DNA of 64,000 nucleotides from positions 2,834,213 to 2,898,212 of the forward strand of contig KI632513.1 in assembly GCA_000504425.1 (NCBI GenBank). The letters run 5' to 3'. Below, one piece after another: positions 12,089 to 20,370 of this stretch (within the stretch, counting starts at the first letter, position 1; the number at the start of each line of letters is the position of its first letter). The notes beneath the pieces were generated by a model. The model saw only the letters and a list, made by a program, of their open reading frames with translations. It was not told the DNA's origin and did no database searches. The translations under genes were made by a program, and so were the position numbers. The stretch is from Rhodopseudomonas palustris JSC-3b. GTDB lineage: Bacteria; Pseudomonadota; Alphaproteobacteria; Rhizobiales; Xanthobacteraceae.

Positions 12089-13620
12089 ACCGCTTCGCGG
12101 GTGGCGGGCAGCTCCGTCACCCGCGACAATTCCTTGCAGCTTGCCACCACGCAGACATTGCGGCCGCCTTCCTTGGCGGCATAGAGCGCCTTGTCGGCAG
12201 CCGCGACCAGATCGCTCCAATGCACCGAGGCGTTCGGCGTCAGATGCGCGATGCCGATGCTGATGGTGACGCCGGCCTGATCGACCGACCAGCGTTCGAC
12301 CTTGATGCGGATCGCTTCGGCGACCGTGAGCGCGTCCAACGCCGTCAGGCCCGGCAGCAGCACCGCAAATTCTTCGCCGCCATAGCGCGCCGCGCAATCG
12401 CCGACCCGATGCACGCTGTCGGCAATGCACAGCGCGATGCCGATCAGAATCTGGTCGCCGGCCTGGTGACCATGGGTGTCGTTGAACTGCTTGAAATGAT
12501 CGGCGTCGATCATCAGCAGCGCGATCGGCGAACGGCTGCGCTGCGCGCGCCGCCATTCCTCATCGATGGCGCTGTCGAACCGGCGGCGATTGGTGAGGCC
12601 GGTGAGCGGATCGGTAATCGACAGCTCCTCGAGCCGTCGCTCGGCGCGGGCGCGGCGATCGATCTCGCGGATCAGCACCACCGTGACCGCCGCCACGAAC
12701 ACCACCAGCGTCAGCAGGATGGCCCCGAGCCGGATCGCCTCCTGCCGCCACAGCCCAAAGATCGTCTGCCAGGAGCGGCCGACCACCACCACCAGCGAGC
12801 GCGAATTATCGGTCCAGACGAACATGCGCGAGACCCCGTCATCAAGGCCTTTGCCGGAGAACCAGCCGCTCGGGGTGGTCAGCATCCGCTCCACGGTGGG
12901 GATGTGGCTGATATCCTTGCCGACCAGTTCGGGATCGAGCGGCCGGCGGGTGATCAGCATGCCGTCGCGCCTGACCAGGGCGATGATGTCGTCGTCGGCA
13001 AGCCGCAGCCGGGCGAACAAGTCCTGGAAATAGCTAAGGCGGATCGCACCGGCGACCACGCCGCCAAAATGGCCATCGCCGGTCTGCAGCCTGCGGCTCA
13101 GCACAATCGAGGGAATGCCGTGAAAAATGATCGGTCCGCTGAGATAGAGCCCGGCATGGGCATGGTTGCGGTGGATGGAGAAAAATTCCTCGCGCGCGAA
13201 CACATCGGGCGCCGGATCGAGCGTCGAGGCATCGAGGCGCAACCTGCCCTCGGCATCGAAGACCTGCAGCGGACCGAAATGCGACGCCGTCGCGGTGCGG
13301 TCGAACAGCAGCATCTGCAGCATCGGCTTGCTGACACCGGCCAGCTCCTGCAGGCTGATATTTTTGGCGACCACCTGCAGCGAATGATCATACAGCTCGA
13401 TGGTGCGGCTGACGTCGGCATCAACCGTGGCAGCGACGTTTTCCAGCGTCTGATGCGCCAATTCCTGCGCTGAGTGCCGCATGCTGATCAACACGCTGGC
13501 GCACACCGCCGAAAAGCCCAGCACCGTGACGATCAGGGAGACAACCAATAGCTTGACTGAGATCTGCCATGGCCGTTTCGCCATGCTCCGAACCCAGGCC
13601 ATTGTGCTTTGGAGTCCCAT
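12085..13620 (-). CDS. Membrane-bound diguanylate cyclase with periplasmic sensor (Cache-type) domain
   Basis: A 511-residue GGDEF protein that should make c-di-GMP from two GTP. Layout: TM1 (about 22-47); a periplasmic region of about 230 residues with dCache-like features; TM2 (about 300-320); a short linker; and a C-terminal GGDEF domain (about 335-490). The active site reads RYGGEEF, an accepted functional variant. An RVGD sequence five residues before it forms an intact inhibitory I-site, so product inhibition is expected. The NTHGHQAGD and DPLTGLTNRR motifs are complete. It is convergent with galU, sharing bases of the stop codons. The signal sensed is unknown. Confidence 0.92.
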   Translation of the reverse strand: MGLQSTMAWVRSMAKRPWQISVKLLVVSLIVTVLGFSAVCASVLISMRHSAQELAHQTLENVAATVDADVSRTIELYDHSLQVVAKNISLQELAGVSKPMLQMLLFDRTATASHFGPLQVFDAEGRLRLDASTLDPAPDVFAREEFFSIHRNHAHAGLYLSGPIIFHGIPSIVLSRRLQTGDGHFGGVVAGAIRLSYFQDLFARLRLADDDIIALVRRDGMLITRRPLDPELVGKDISHIPTVERMLTTPSGWFSGKGLDDGVSRMFVWTDNSRSLVVVVGRSWQTIFGLWRQEAIRLGAILLTLVVFVAAVTVVLIREIDRRARAERRLEELSITDPLTGLTNRRRFDSAIDEEWRRAQRSRSPIALLMIDADHFKQFNDTHGHQAGDQILIGIALCIADSVHRVGDCAARYGGEEFAVLLPGLTALDALTVAEAIRIKVERWSVDQAGVTISIGIAHLTPNASVHWSDLVAAADKALYAAKEGGRNVCVVASCKELSRVTELPATREAV

Positions 13621-13765
13621 GACCGAACACTGGCACTGGATTCGTTGCGGGCGAATTAAGTTGATCGGGATCGACCTTGGTCAGTTAATGGAAAATTAGC
13701 GGCTGTATCGATCCAAAAATACAACCTGCGGCAGCGGCCGCATTGCTGAATACGAGGACCGACTG

Positions 13766-14038
13766 GTGAGTAACTACGATCCGCTGCGCGATTATCTGCT
13801 GGCGCAGACCGCCCCCGAACTGGTGCTCAGCCTGGAGCAGATCGAGGACATTCTGGGCTTTGCGCTGTCGCGCGCCTCGCAGCGCGCCTCCTGGTGGGAC
13901 TCCACCTATGCGCCCGAGGAGCGGATGCCGCAGCGCGAGGCCTGCCTTGATGCCGGCTATATCGCCACCCGCCTCGCCGACGGCAAAGGGGTGCGCTTCC
14001 GCCGGATCGACAAGCCGCGCGGCCCGCGCTGGCGCTGA
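13766..14038 (+). CDS. Small protein, DUF7662-like
   Basis: A 90-residue soluble protein beginning at GTG, with GAGGA about 8 bases upstream. YDPLRDYLL, then LSLEQIEDILGFAL and RASWWDSTY...ACLDAGY, match the pattern I recall for the DUF7662 family: a small alpha/beta domain in which a helix is followed by a tryptophan pair. The C-terminus is basic (RFRRIDKPRGPRWR), so nucleic-acid binding is possible. The function is unknown. It is transcribed alone, divergent from the cyclase gene and convergent with the beta-barrel protein gene. Confidence 0.65.
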   Translation: MSNYDPLRDYLLAQTAPELVLSLEQIEDILGFALSRASQRASWWDSTYAPEERMPQREACLDAGYIATRLADGKGVRFRRIDKPRGPRWR

Positions 14039-14058
14039 GCCGGGCACGGCGGCCGTGC

Positions 14059-15750
14059 TTAATGCTGCAAGCGGACGCCGAGCGTCACCACCGTCGCGGC
14101 GCTGCTTGAGCCCGGCACGCTGGAATCGAGCCAGTCGCGGCGCAGCTGTGCCTTGACCTGCAGATTGCGGTTCATCTTGTAGATCAGGTCACCGCCGACC
14201 GAGCCGAATTTGTCGAACCGATCGGATATCTGATAGTCCGACGTGCCCCATGAGAACCGGCCGACCGCGGTTAGCCAACGGCGGAAATCATGATCGACCT
14301 GAAAACTATAGGTGCGGGTCAAGACGCCGGACACGCCGGCCAGCGTGGTCTCGTCGAGCGTGGTGGTTGAGCTGAAGCGCGCGGTGGTCAGCGGCGTCGC
14401 GGTCCAGATCAACGATGCGCTGGTCAGCAGCCCGGTGAGATCGGCGAGCCGCGGATCGGCGTAGCTGCGCATCCCATAGCCGATCGCGATCTCGCCGGTC
14501 AGCAGCCGCGAGAATTCAAAACTGGTGCCACCCTTGACCGCGGTGCCGTGCGAGCTGCGCTGATAGCCGCTGCGATCAGTGGCCAGATCGCGCGCCCGCT
14601 GATCGACCTGCACTTCGCCGAACGGCTTGATGCCCGGCTTCAATTCATAGCTGACGCGCATCACGCCGCCATACTGATTGTAGTTGCGGTCGTTGTTGCT
14701 GTCGGTGGTGCCGTCGGTGAGCTGCGACGGCTGATAGGTGGTGCGATCGAAGGTGCCGACCGCCGCGATTTGCAGCCGGTTGAAACTCTGATCGATGCCG
14801 AGCGAAGTCCCGGCCGAGAAGCCGAGCGGATATCTGGTCAGCCCGGTCTGAACGTTCGGGCTGCCGGGATTGTCGGTGAACACCCGCATGCGCAGCTGGC
14901 CGAGCAGCTTGGTGTCGCGCGTGGCGTCGAGCCGGCCGTCGATGTGGCCGTCAAAGCTCGGCCGGTCGAGATTGACCGGCGCGGGCAGCGGAATGGCGGT
15001 GCCATCGGTGCCGAGCGTGGTGCCATAGCCGGTGTAGGAGCCGCGCAGATCGGCGACCAGCGCGTGCCGGCTCCAATCCGAGCTCACCATCAGCTCGGGT
15101 GCCACCGCATAGAATGCCGACCCTTTCGGGATGTTGAGGCGCGCCGGATTGGTGTCATAGCCGCCGCGCAGTTCCACCGCCGATTTCACCAGAAAGCCGC
15201 CGACCCGGGTGCCGATCGGATCGAACGGATTGTCGTCGGGCTTCAGCCGCTTGCGCGGCGGCTGGCCGGGCACGGTGCCCGCCAGCGCCGGGGCGATCGG
15301 CGCCTGACGGCGCTGGATGGTGGGTGCAGCGTTCGGCGTGGCCGCGGCCGCCGTGCTGGCGGCATTGCCGGGGCCGAGCTTTTTCGGCTTGGGCTGGCCG
15401 GGATAGAGTTTTGCGGTTGTGCGGCGGCGGTTCTGCGGATCGTAATCGCCAAGCTGTGTGGCCGGCGCTGGCGCAGCGAGCGGCGCTCGGCCCAAGCTGC
15501 CGGGCGCTGAGCCATCCAGGGTCACCAGCCGCGGCTCATCGACCGGATCGCGCGGTTTTGGGTCCGGCGCCTTGCGGCTCGGCAGGTCTTTGGGCTGCAC
15601 GAAGCCGCCCTTTTCGGGCCGGAACAGGTCCGCGGTCAGGGTCTGCGCCTCGAGCGGGCTGGGGACAACGGCAGCGAGCAGCAGACATGCGGAAGGCGCG
15701 CAGGCCCAGACTGCGCGGTTCCGGCGGGCGCTGCCTGGCCCCACTCGCAC
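14059..15750 (-). CDS. Outer-membrane beta-barrel protein
   Basis: About 563 residues with a signal peptide (roughly residues 1-36, ending PSPLEAQ). A proline/basic-rich periplasmic linker of about 150 residues follows. A C-terminal beta-barrel (about 190-563) shows alternating strands with many aromatic/Gly turns and ends in VTLGVRLQH, a His-terminated outer-membrane strand. It resembles the putative beta-barrel porin (BBP2-like) outer-membrane family seen in Bradyrhizobium. The start is uncertain: GTG at 15750 has GGAG at 8-base spacing, while the longer reading starts at TTG 15756, too close to that site. Substrate or role is unknown. It is divergent from kdsD. Confidence 0.75.
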   Translation of the reverse strand: MRVGPGSARRNRAVWACAPSACLLLAAVVPSPLEAQTLTADLFRPEKGGFVQPKDLPSRKAPDPKPRDPVDEPRLVTLDGSAPGSLGRAPLAAPAPATQLGDYDPQNRRRTTAKLYPGQPKPKKLGPGNAASTAAAATPNAAPTIQRRQAPIAPALAGTVPGQPPRKRLKPDDNPFDPIGTRVGGFLVKSAVELRGGYDTNPARLNIPKGSAFYAVAPELMVSSDWSRHALVADLRGSYTGYGTTLGTDGTAIPLPAPVNLDRPSFDGHIDGRLDATRDTKLLGQLRMRVFTDNPGSPNVQTGLTRYPLGFSAGTSLGIDQSFNRLQIAAVGTFDRTTYQPSQLTDGTTDSNNDRNYNQYGGVMRVSYELKPGIKPFGEVQVDQRARDLATDRSGYQRSSHGTAVKGGTSFEFSRLLTGEIAIGYGMRSYADPRLADLTGLLTSASLIWTATPLTTARFSSTTTLDETTLAGVSGVLTRTYSFQVDHDFRRWLTAVGRFSWGTSDYQISDRFDKFGSVGGDLIYKMNRNLQVKAQLRRDWLDSSVPGSSSAATVVTLGVRLQH

Positions 15751-15824
15751 CGTCAAAACTCCAATTTTACCAGCAACTTGCCAAGCACCCCGGCGCCACG
15801 CCGGCCGCCCGGCGCGCGCGTCTT

Positions 15825-15857
15825 GTGGTTAAAGGACCTAAAACACTTATGGTTAAC
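15825..15857. promoter_or_regulatory. Two CtrA-like GGTTAA motifs upstream of kdsD
   Basis: GTGGTTAAA (15825-15833) and ATGGTTAAC (15849-15857) are spaced 24 bases apart. The second is the reverse complement of GTTAACCAT, which contains the TTAACCAT form of the CtrA box. They lie about 100 bases before kdsD and about 75-105 bases before the divergent outer-membrane protein gene. Regulation is inferred from the motif alone. Confidence 0.35.
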
Positions 15858-15952
15858 AGCGGGTTGAGGGCGGCGGCGCGGGTTTCCCGCCCGCGGTCAC
15901 GTGCTAAAACTGCGCACGGAGCAGTTCCGCTTCGACTTAACCGGACCTCTCA

Positions 15953-16966
15953 ATGCCCTTCTCCCTCCCCCGAACGGCAAAGCCCTACATGATCGATCAG
16001 GCCAACGACGCCATCCCGTCCGCACTGCGCACTCTGGAGGCGGAAGCCGAGGGGGTGACCACGCTGGTCGCCGCGCTCAAATCCGATCTCGGCGGCGCCT
16101 TCCTGGCCGCGGTCGAATTGATCGCCAATTCCAAGGGACGGCTGATCGTCACCGGGCTCGGCAAGTCGGGCCATATCGGCCGCAAGGTGGCGGCGACCTT
16201 CGCCTCGACCGGCACCCCGGCGTTCTTCGTCCATGCCGCCGAAGCCAGCCATGGCGATCTCGGCATGATCACCAGCGAGGACATCATCCTGGCGCTGTCC
16301 TGGTCGGGCGAGCAGGCCGAGATGAAGAACCTGATCACCTATGCCAAGCGTTTTCGGATTCCGCTGATCGCGATGACCGCCAATCGCGACTCGACGCTCG
16401 GCCTCGCCGCCGACGTGTCGCTGGCGCTGCCCAAGGCGCGCGAAGCCTGCCCGCATAATCTGGCGCCGACCACCTCCTCGGTGATGCTGCTGGCGCTCGG
16501 CGATGCGCTGGCGATCGCGCTTTTGGAAGGCCGCGGCTTCACCTCGAGCGATTTCAGCGTGCTGCATCCGGGCGGCAAGCTCGGCGCCATGCTCAAGCAC
16601 GCCCGCGACCTGATGCACCGCGGCGAGGCCATGCCGCTGAAACCGCTCGGCACCAAAATGTCGGACGCGCTGGTCGAGATGTCGTCCAAGGGCTTTGGCT
16701 GCGTCGGCATCACCGACAGCCACGGGCTGTTGGTCGGCATCGTCACCGACGGCGACTTGCGCCGTCACATGCGCCCGGACCTGATGACCGCGCAGGTCGA
16801 TGAGGTGATGACCAAGAACCCCAAGACCATCAGCCCCAATCTGCTGGCCAGCGAAGCGCTCGAGATCCTGAACGCCTCCAAGATCACCGCGCTGATCGTC
16901 ACCGAGGGCAAGAAGCCGGTTGGCATCGTGCATCTGCACGATCTGCTGCGCGCCGGCGTCGCTTGA
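15953..16966 (+). CDS. kdsD: Arabinose-5-phosphate isomerase (KpsF/GutQ family)
   Basis: Interconverts ribulose-5-phosphate and arabinose-5-phosphate, the first committed step to KDO for lipopolysaccharide. The 337-residue protein has an N-terminal SIS domain (GRLIVTGLGKSGHIGRKVAATFASTGTPAFFVHAAEASHGDLG, about residues 62-104). Two C-terminal CBS domains follow (about 215-265 and 280-335). The active-site His of HAAEASHGD is present. The start could also be the internal Met 13 (MIDQANDAIPSAL). The nearby OMP and ampG genes fit an envelope context. CtrA-like motifs lie in its upstream region. Confidence 0.95.
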   Translation: MPFSLPRTAKPYMIDQANDAIPSALRTLEAEAEGVTTLVAALKSDLGGAFLAAVELIANSKGRLIVTGLGKSGHIGRKVAATFASTGTPAFFVHAAEASHGDLGMITSEDIILALSWSGEQAEMKNLITYAKRFRIPLIAMTANRDSTLGLAADVSLALPKAREACPHNLAPTTSSVMLLALGDALAIALLEGRGFTSSDFSVLHPGGKLGAMLKHARDLMHRGEAMPLKPLGTKMSDALVEMSSKGFGCVGITDSHGLLVGIVTDGDLRRHMRPDLMTAQVDEVMTKNPKTISPNLLASEALEILNASKITALIVTEGKKPVGIVHLHDLLRAGVA

Positions 16967-16999
16967 TAACTGAGCATCCGGCGGCCGCTTAAATGGCGC

Positions 17000-17028
17000 T
17001 GGATTGCTTCGCTACGCTCGCAATGACG
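17000..17028. repeat. Intergenic repeat (GGATTGCTTCGCTACGCTCGCAATGAC type)
   Basis: Copy of the short repeat that is widespread between genes of Bradyrhizobium and Rhodopseudomonas. It lies between convergent kdsD and ampG. A degenerate copy sits at about 3345-3365 upstream of gltD. It can form a GCTTCGC/GCGAAGC-type stem. Confidence 0.7.
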
Positions 17029-17062
17029 GGGCCGCGGCGCGTTCGTCGCCGCGCTTCGCGCG

Positions 17063-18430
17063 TCACACTTTGACCGGACCCAGCGCTGCAAAATGGCCGC
17101 GGCGCTGCAGCCAGGCCAGCAGCAGCAAGCTCGGCAGCGCCATTGCCACGCTGATCGAAAAGAACGCCGGCCAGCCGGTCGCCGCCGCCACATAACCGGC
17201 ACCCGCCGACAGATAGGTACGGCCGACCGCGGCCAGCGCGGTGAGCAGCGCGTATTGCGTGGCGGTGTGCAGCGGATTGCGGCACAGCGCCGACAGATAG
17301 GCGACGAAGATCACCGTGCCGATCGCGCCGGTGAAATTCTCGACCGAGATCGCCAGCGCCAGCGCCCATTGGCTGACCGCGACGGTCGACAGCCAGGCAA
17401 ACGCCAGATTGGACAGCGCCTGCACCACCGCGCCGATCCACAGGCTGGCGACCAGCGAATAGCGCCGCGCCACATAGCCGCCGGCAAAGCCGCCGATCAG
17501 CGTCGCGACCAGACCGACGCCTTTGACGATCGCGGCGTAGTCGTTGCGCGAGTAACCGAGATCGATCACGAACGGCGCGGTCATGGTGCCGGAGAACGCA
17601 TCGGTGAATTTGAACAGCACCACGAAGGCCAGCACCGCGGCGGCATCGGGCCTTGTCAGAAATTCGGAGAACGCGCCGATCGCCGCGTGCAGCACGCGCT
17701 TGAACGCGCCCTCGCCGCTGGTGGCCTGATCGGCCAGCCGCGATTGTTCGGGCTCGGTGGCAACGAGCGCCGTCACGGTGCCGATCAGCACCAGCGCCGC
17801 CATCGAGCAATAGCCCCACATCCAGGCCGCGCCGCGCGTCAGCCCGGCGCCCTCATAGGCGCTGACCAAAAACAGCGCGCCAGCGGTCGAGACCAGCATG
17901 CCGATCCGATAGGCGGCGACATAGGAGGCCATGCCGGCGGCCTGCTCGTTCTCGGGCAGGCTCTCGACCCGGAATGCATCGACCACGATGTCCTGGGTGG
18001 CGGACGCCGCGGCGACCAATAGCGCGCCGAGCGCCACCAGCAGCGGCGAGCGCGCCGGATCGGTGATCGCCAGCAGCAGGATCGCCGCGATCAGCAGTAA
18101 TTGCGCCGTCACCAGCCAGCCGCGGCGCCGGCCGAGCCAGCGCGACAGCAGCGGCACATGCAGCGCATCGACCAGTGGCGCCCAGAGAAATTTCAGCGTG
18201 TAGGGCGTGCCGACCAGCGCGAACAGCCCGATGGTGCCAAGATCAACCCCGGCCTCGCGCATCCACACCAGCAGCGTCGAACCCGACAGCGCCAGCGGCA
18301 GGCCGGAGGCGAAGCCGAGAAACAGCACGATCAACACGCGCGGCTGCAGATAGACCGCGAGGCTGTCGCGCCACGACGCGCGGGCGGAGGCAGCGGGCGG
18401 CACGGGGGAAGCGGCGTCGGTTCCGGTCAT
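17063..18430 (-). CDS. ampG: AmpG-family muropeptide permease (MFS)
   Basis: A 455-residue major-facilitator transporter with 12 or more predicted membrane segments. The AmpG signature is clear at the N-terminus (GFASGLPLALSGSTLLVWMREAGVDL, then FLWAPLVDALHVPLLSRWLGRRRGWL). ATQDIVVDAFRVESL further in is also characteristic. The family imports anhydro-muropeptides released during wall turnover for recycling and can affect beta-lactamase induction. The lytic transglycosylase gene about 2 kb further on (20371-21765) would supply its substrates. No ampC or ampD is seen in this window. Confidence 0.9.
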   Translation of the reverse strand: MTGTDAASPVPPAASARASWRDSLAVYLQPRVLIVLFLGFASGLPLALSGSTLLVWMREAGVDLGTIGLFALVGTPYTLKFLWAPLVDALHVPLLSRWLGRRRGWLVTAQLLLIAAILLLAITDPARSPLLVALGALLVAAASATQDIVVDAFRVESLPENEQAAGMASYVAAYRIGMLVSTAGALFLVSAYEGAGLTRGAAWMWGYCSMAALVLIGTVTALVATEPEQSRLADQATSGEGAFKRVLHAAIGAFSEFLTRPDAAAVLAFVVLFKFTDAFSGTMTAPFVIDLGYSRNDYAAIVKGVGLVATLIGGFAGGYVARRYSLVASLWIGAVVQALSNLAFAWLSTVAVSQWALALAISVENFTGAIGTVIFVAYLSALCRNPLHTATQYALLTALAAVGRTYLSAGAGYVAAATGWPAFFSISVAMALPSLLLLAWLQRRGHFAALGPVKV

Positions 18431-18488
18431 GCACCAGTGCTAGCAGATTCGGTCATCAGCGCAGGACCACCGTGCTGCGCGCCATCGC

Positions 18489-20198
18489 TCAGCGCCCGAA
18501 AAAGCCCGGCAACTCGGCCGAGGGACCGAACAGGCTCGGCGCGCGGATCACGCGCTGCCGCTGCGGCTGCTGCGCCACCGGAGCTGGCGGCGTCGGCGCC
18601 GACTGAAAACCGAAAAACCCGCCAAAGGCCGGAGGCTGCTGCGTCGGAACCGGGGTCGCGACGATCGGGCGCGGCTTCTTCGGCTTCGGCGCCGCAGCCG
18701 GGGCCAAAGCGGCCGCGGCACCGGCCGCATTGCCGCTCGCGGCTGCCGGAACTTCCACCACCGGCACTTCGCCGCGCGCCTGCTCGGTGCCGACCTCGCG
18801 GCGCGGCCAGGCGAAATCATCTGCGCGGCCGGGCGGCGGCACCAACGGCTCGCCCTTGACCAGCGTCCGGGTCGCCAGCACGTCGGACGGGGTGGAGCGA
18901 TTGCTGGGACCGCCGAGCAATTGATCGGTCGAGATCGACGCCGCCACCAGCGGCACCACCGGGCCGACCAGCGGCCGCGGCGTCGGACCGTCCGGCTTGG
19001 TCTCGGCCTCGGGTTCTGCCGGCACCACGATCGGCGCCGAACGTCCGGCGAGCAGCCGCGCGATCTCGCGCTCGGCGTAATGCGCCAGCTTGCGGGCACC
19101 GGCCTTGGTGAAATAGACGCCGTCATACGAGCGCAGCCGGCGGATCTGGCCCTCAAAGTCCGGGCCCTGCTGCAGATAGCGGCCGCCCTCGTCGACGAAC
19201 CCGTCCCAGACATCGACATAGGTGATGCCGGCTTTGCCGGCACCGTCGCGATACAGCGCGTTCAGATACTGCGCGTCCGAGGTCGATTTGGTGCCGCGCA
19301 CCGCAGGCAGCCCGACCCAGAGCACCGGCACGCCCTTGGTCTTCAGCACCGCGATCATCTCGGCGATCTTCTTAGCGTACAGCTCGGCCCAGCGATCCTC
19401 GCGGAACTCATAGGAGCCGCTGGCGGAGCGAGTGTTCTTCTCCGGCGCCGCCAGTTCGGCGTCGTCGGCGAGATCGGCCTCTGACGGGCGCTCCTCCGGC
19501 TTGGCGGCCGGGTCGGCCGGCTTGCTCGGGTCGGTCTTACTCTGATCGGATTTAGCCTGATCCGATTTGCTCTGGTCGGGCTTGGCCTGATCGGCTTTGG
19601 CCGGCTCGTCCTTCTTGCCCTTATCGGCCTTCTTGTCGGCGGGCTTTTCAGCGCCTTCGCGGATCGGCATGCGGTCGTTCAGGCCGAGCATCACCACGAT
19701 CGCATCCGGATTCTCGGTGGCGAGAATGCCCTTGGCCGCCGCCGCCCAATCGGCCGGATCGCCCTTGGGCTGATAGCGGATCAGACCGGACACGGTCTTG
19801 TGCTTGCGGACCACGCCCATTTCCGGGGTTTCCGCGTAGGCGTTTTCCAGACCATAGGCCAGCCAGTCGGCCATCGCGTCGCCCAGCACCAGCACATTGC
19901 GGGTCGCCGGGGTCTCGCGCTTGTCCGGCGCGGGCGCGCGCGAGAAATCCTCGCGAACTTGCGCCTTTTTCTGCGGAACCTGGGGCTGGAACGGCGCGAA
20001 AATGTCGTTGCCGAACCAGCCGCCGCCCCCACCGCCGCCACGCGGCACCGCAGCGGGCGGCCGCGGCGGCCCGCCAAAGCCGAAGAACTGCGCATAGGCC
20101 GGCGACAGAATACCGAGCAGCAGCAGCCCGGCCACCGACAGCGCCAACAGCGGACCGCGCTCGCACAACACACGCAGGAAGGAAGGCGGTTTCGACAT
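18489..20198 (-). CDS. SGNH/GDSL hydrolase-like secreted protein (DUF459 family)
   Basis: About 569 residues. A signal peptide or anchor (to about residue 36, ending SPAYAQ) is followed by a Gly/Pro-rich spacer, then an SGNH-fold domain. VLVLGDAMADWLAYGL holds block I, where the usual GDS Ser reads as Ala (GDA). IVVMLGLNDRMPI is block III, and DGVYFTKAGARKLAHY holds the C-terminal region that normally supplies Asp/His. The block I change makes hydrolase activity doubtful. A Lys/Asp/Gln-rich low-complexity insert splits the domain, and the C-terminal third is Pro/Ala-rich. The start at 20198 (MSKPPSFLRV) is chosen for the signal peptide; the ribosome site is weak. Confidence 0.75.
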   Translation of the reverse strand: MSKPPSFLRVLCERGPLLALSVAGLLLLGILSPAYAQFFGFGGPPRPPAAVPRGGGGGGGWFGNDIFAPFQPQVPQKKAQVREDFSRAPAPDKRETPATRNVLVLGDAMADWLAYGLENAYAETPEMGVVRKHKTVSGLIRYQPKGDPADWAAAAKGILATENPDAIVVMLGLNDRMPIREGAEKPADKKADKGKKDEPAKADQAKPDQSKSDQAKSDQSKTDPSKPADPAAKPEERPSEADLADDAELAAPEKNTRSASGSYEFREDRWAELYAKKIAEMIAVLKTKGVPVLWVGLPAVRGTKSTSDAQYLNALYRDGAGKAGITYVDVWDGFVDEGGRYLQQGPDFEGQIRRLRSYDGVYFTKAGARKLAHYAEREIARLLAGRSAPIVVPAEPEAETKPDGPTPRPLVGPVVPLVAASISTDQLLGGPSNRSTPSDVLATRTLVKGEPLVPPPGRADDFAWPRREVGTEQARGEVPVVEVPAAASGNAAGAAAALAPAAAPKPKKPRPIVATPVPTQQPPAFGGFFGFQSAPTPPAPVAQQPQRQRVIRAPSLFGPSAELPGFFGR

Positions 20199-20370
20199 GG
20201 AGCTTCGTCGCCGATGGAGGTCAGAGAGCATAATAGTGGATTCGGGCCGCAAGCGGGCAGCTTTCCAGCGCCCGGCGCGGCATGGTTAGCGCTGCTCCTG
20301 GCGGAAGCCAAGAGCGCGCCCGCCCTCACGGGGCAAGCCCGCGCAACTCTCCGTGTCAGCCCGCAGCGTT

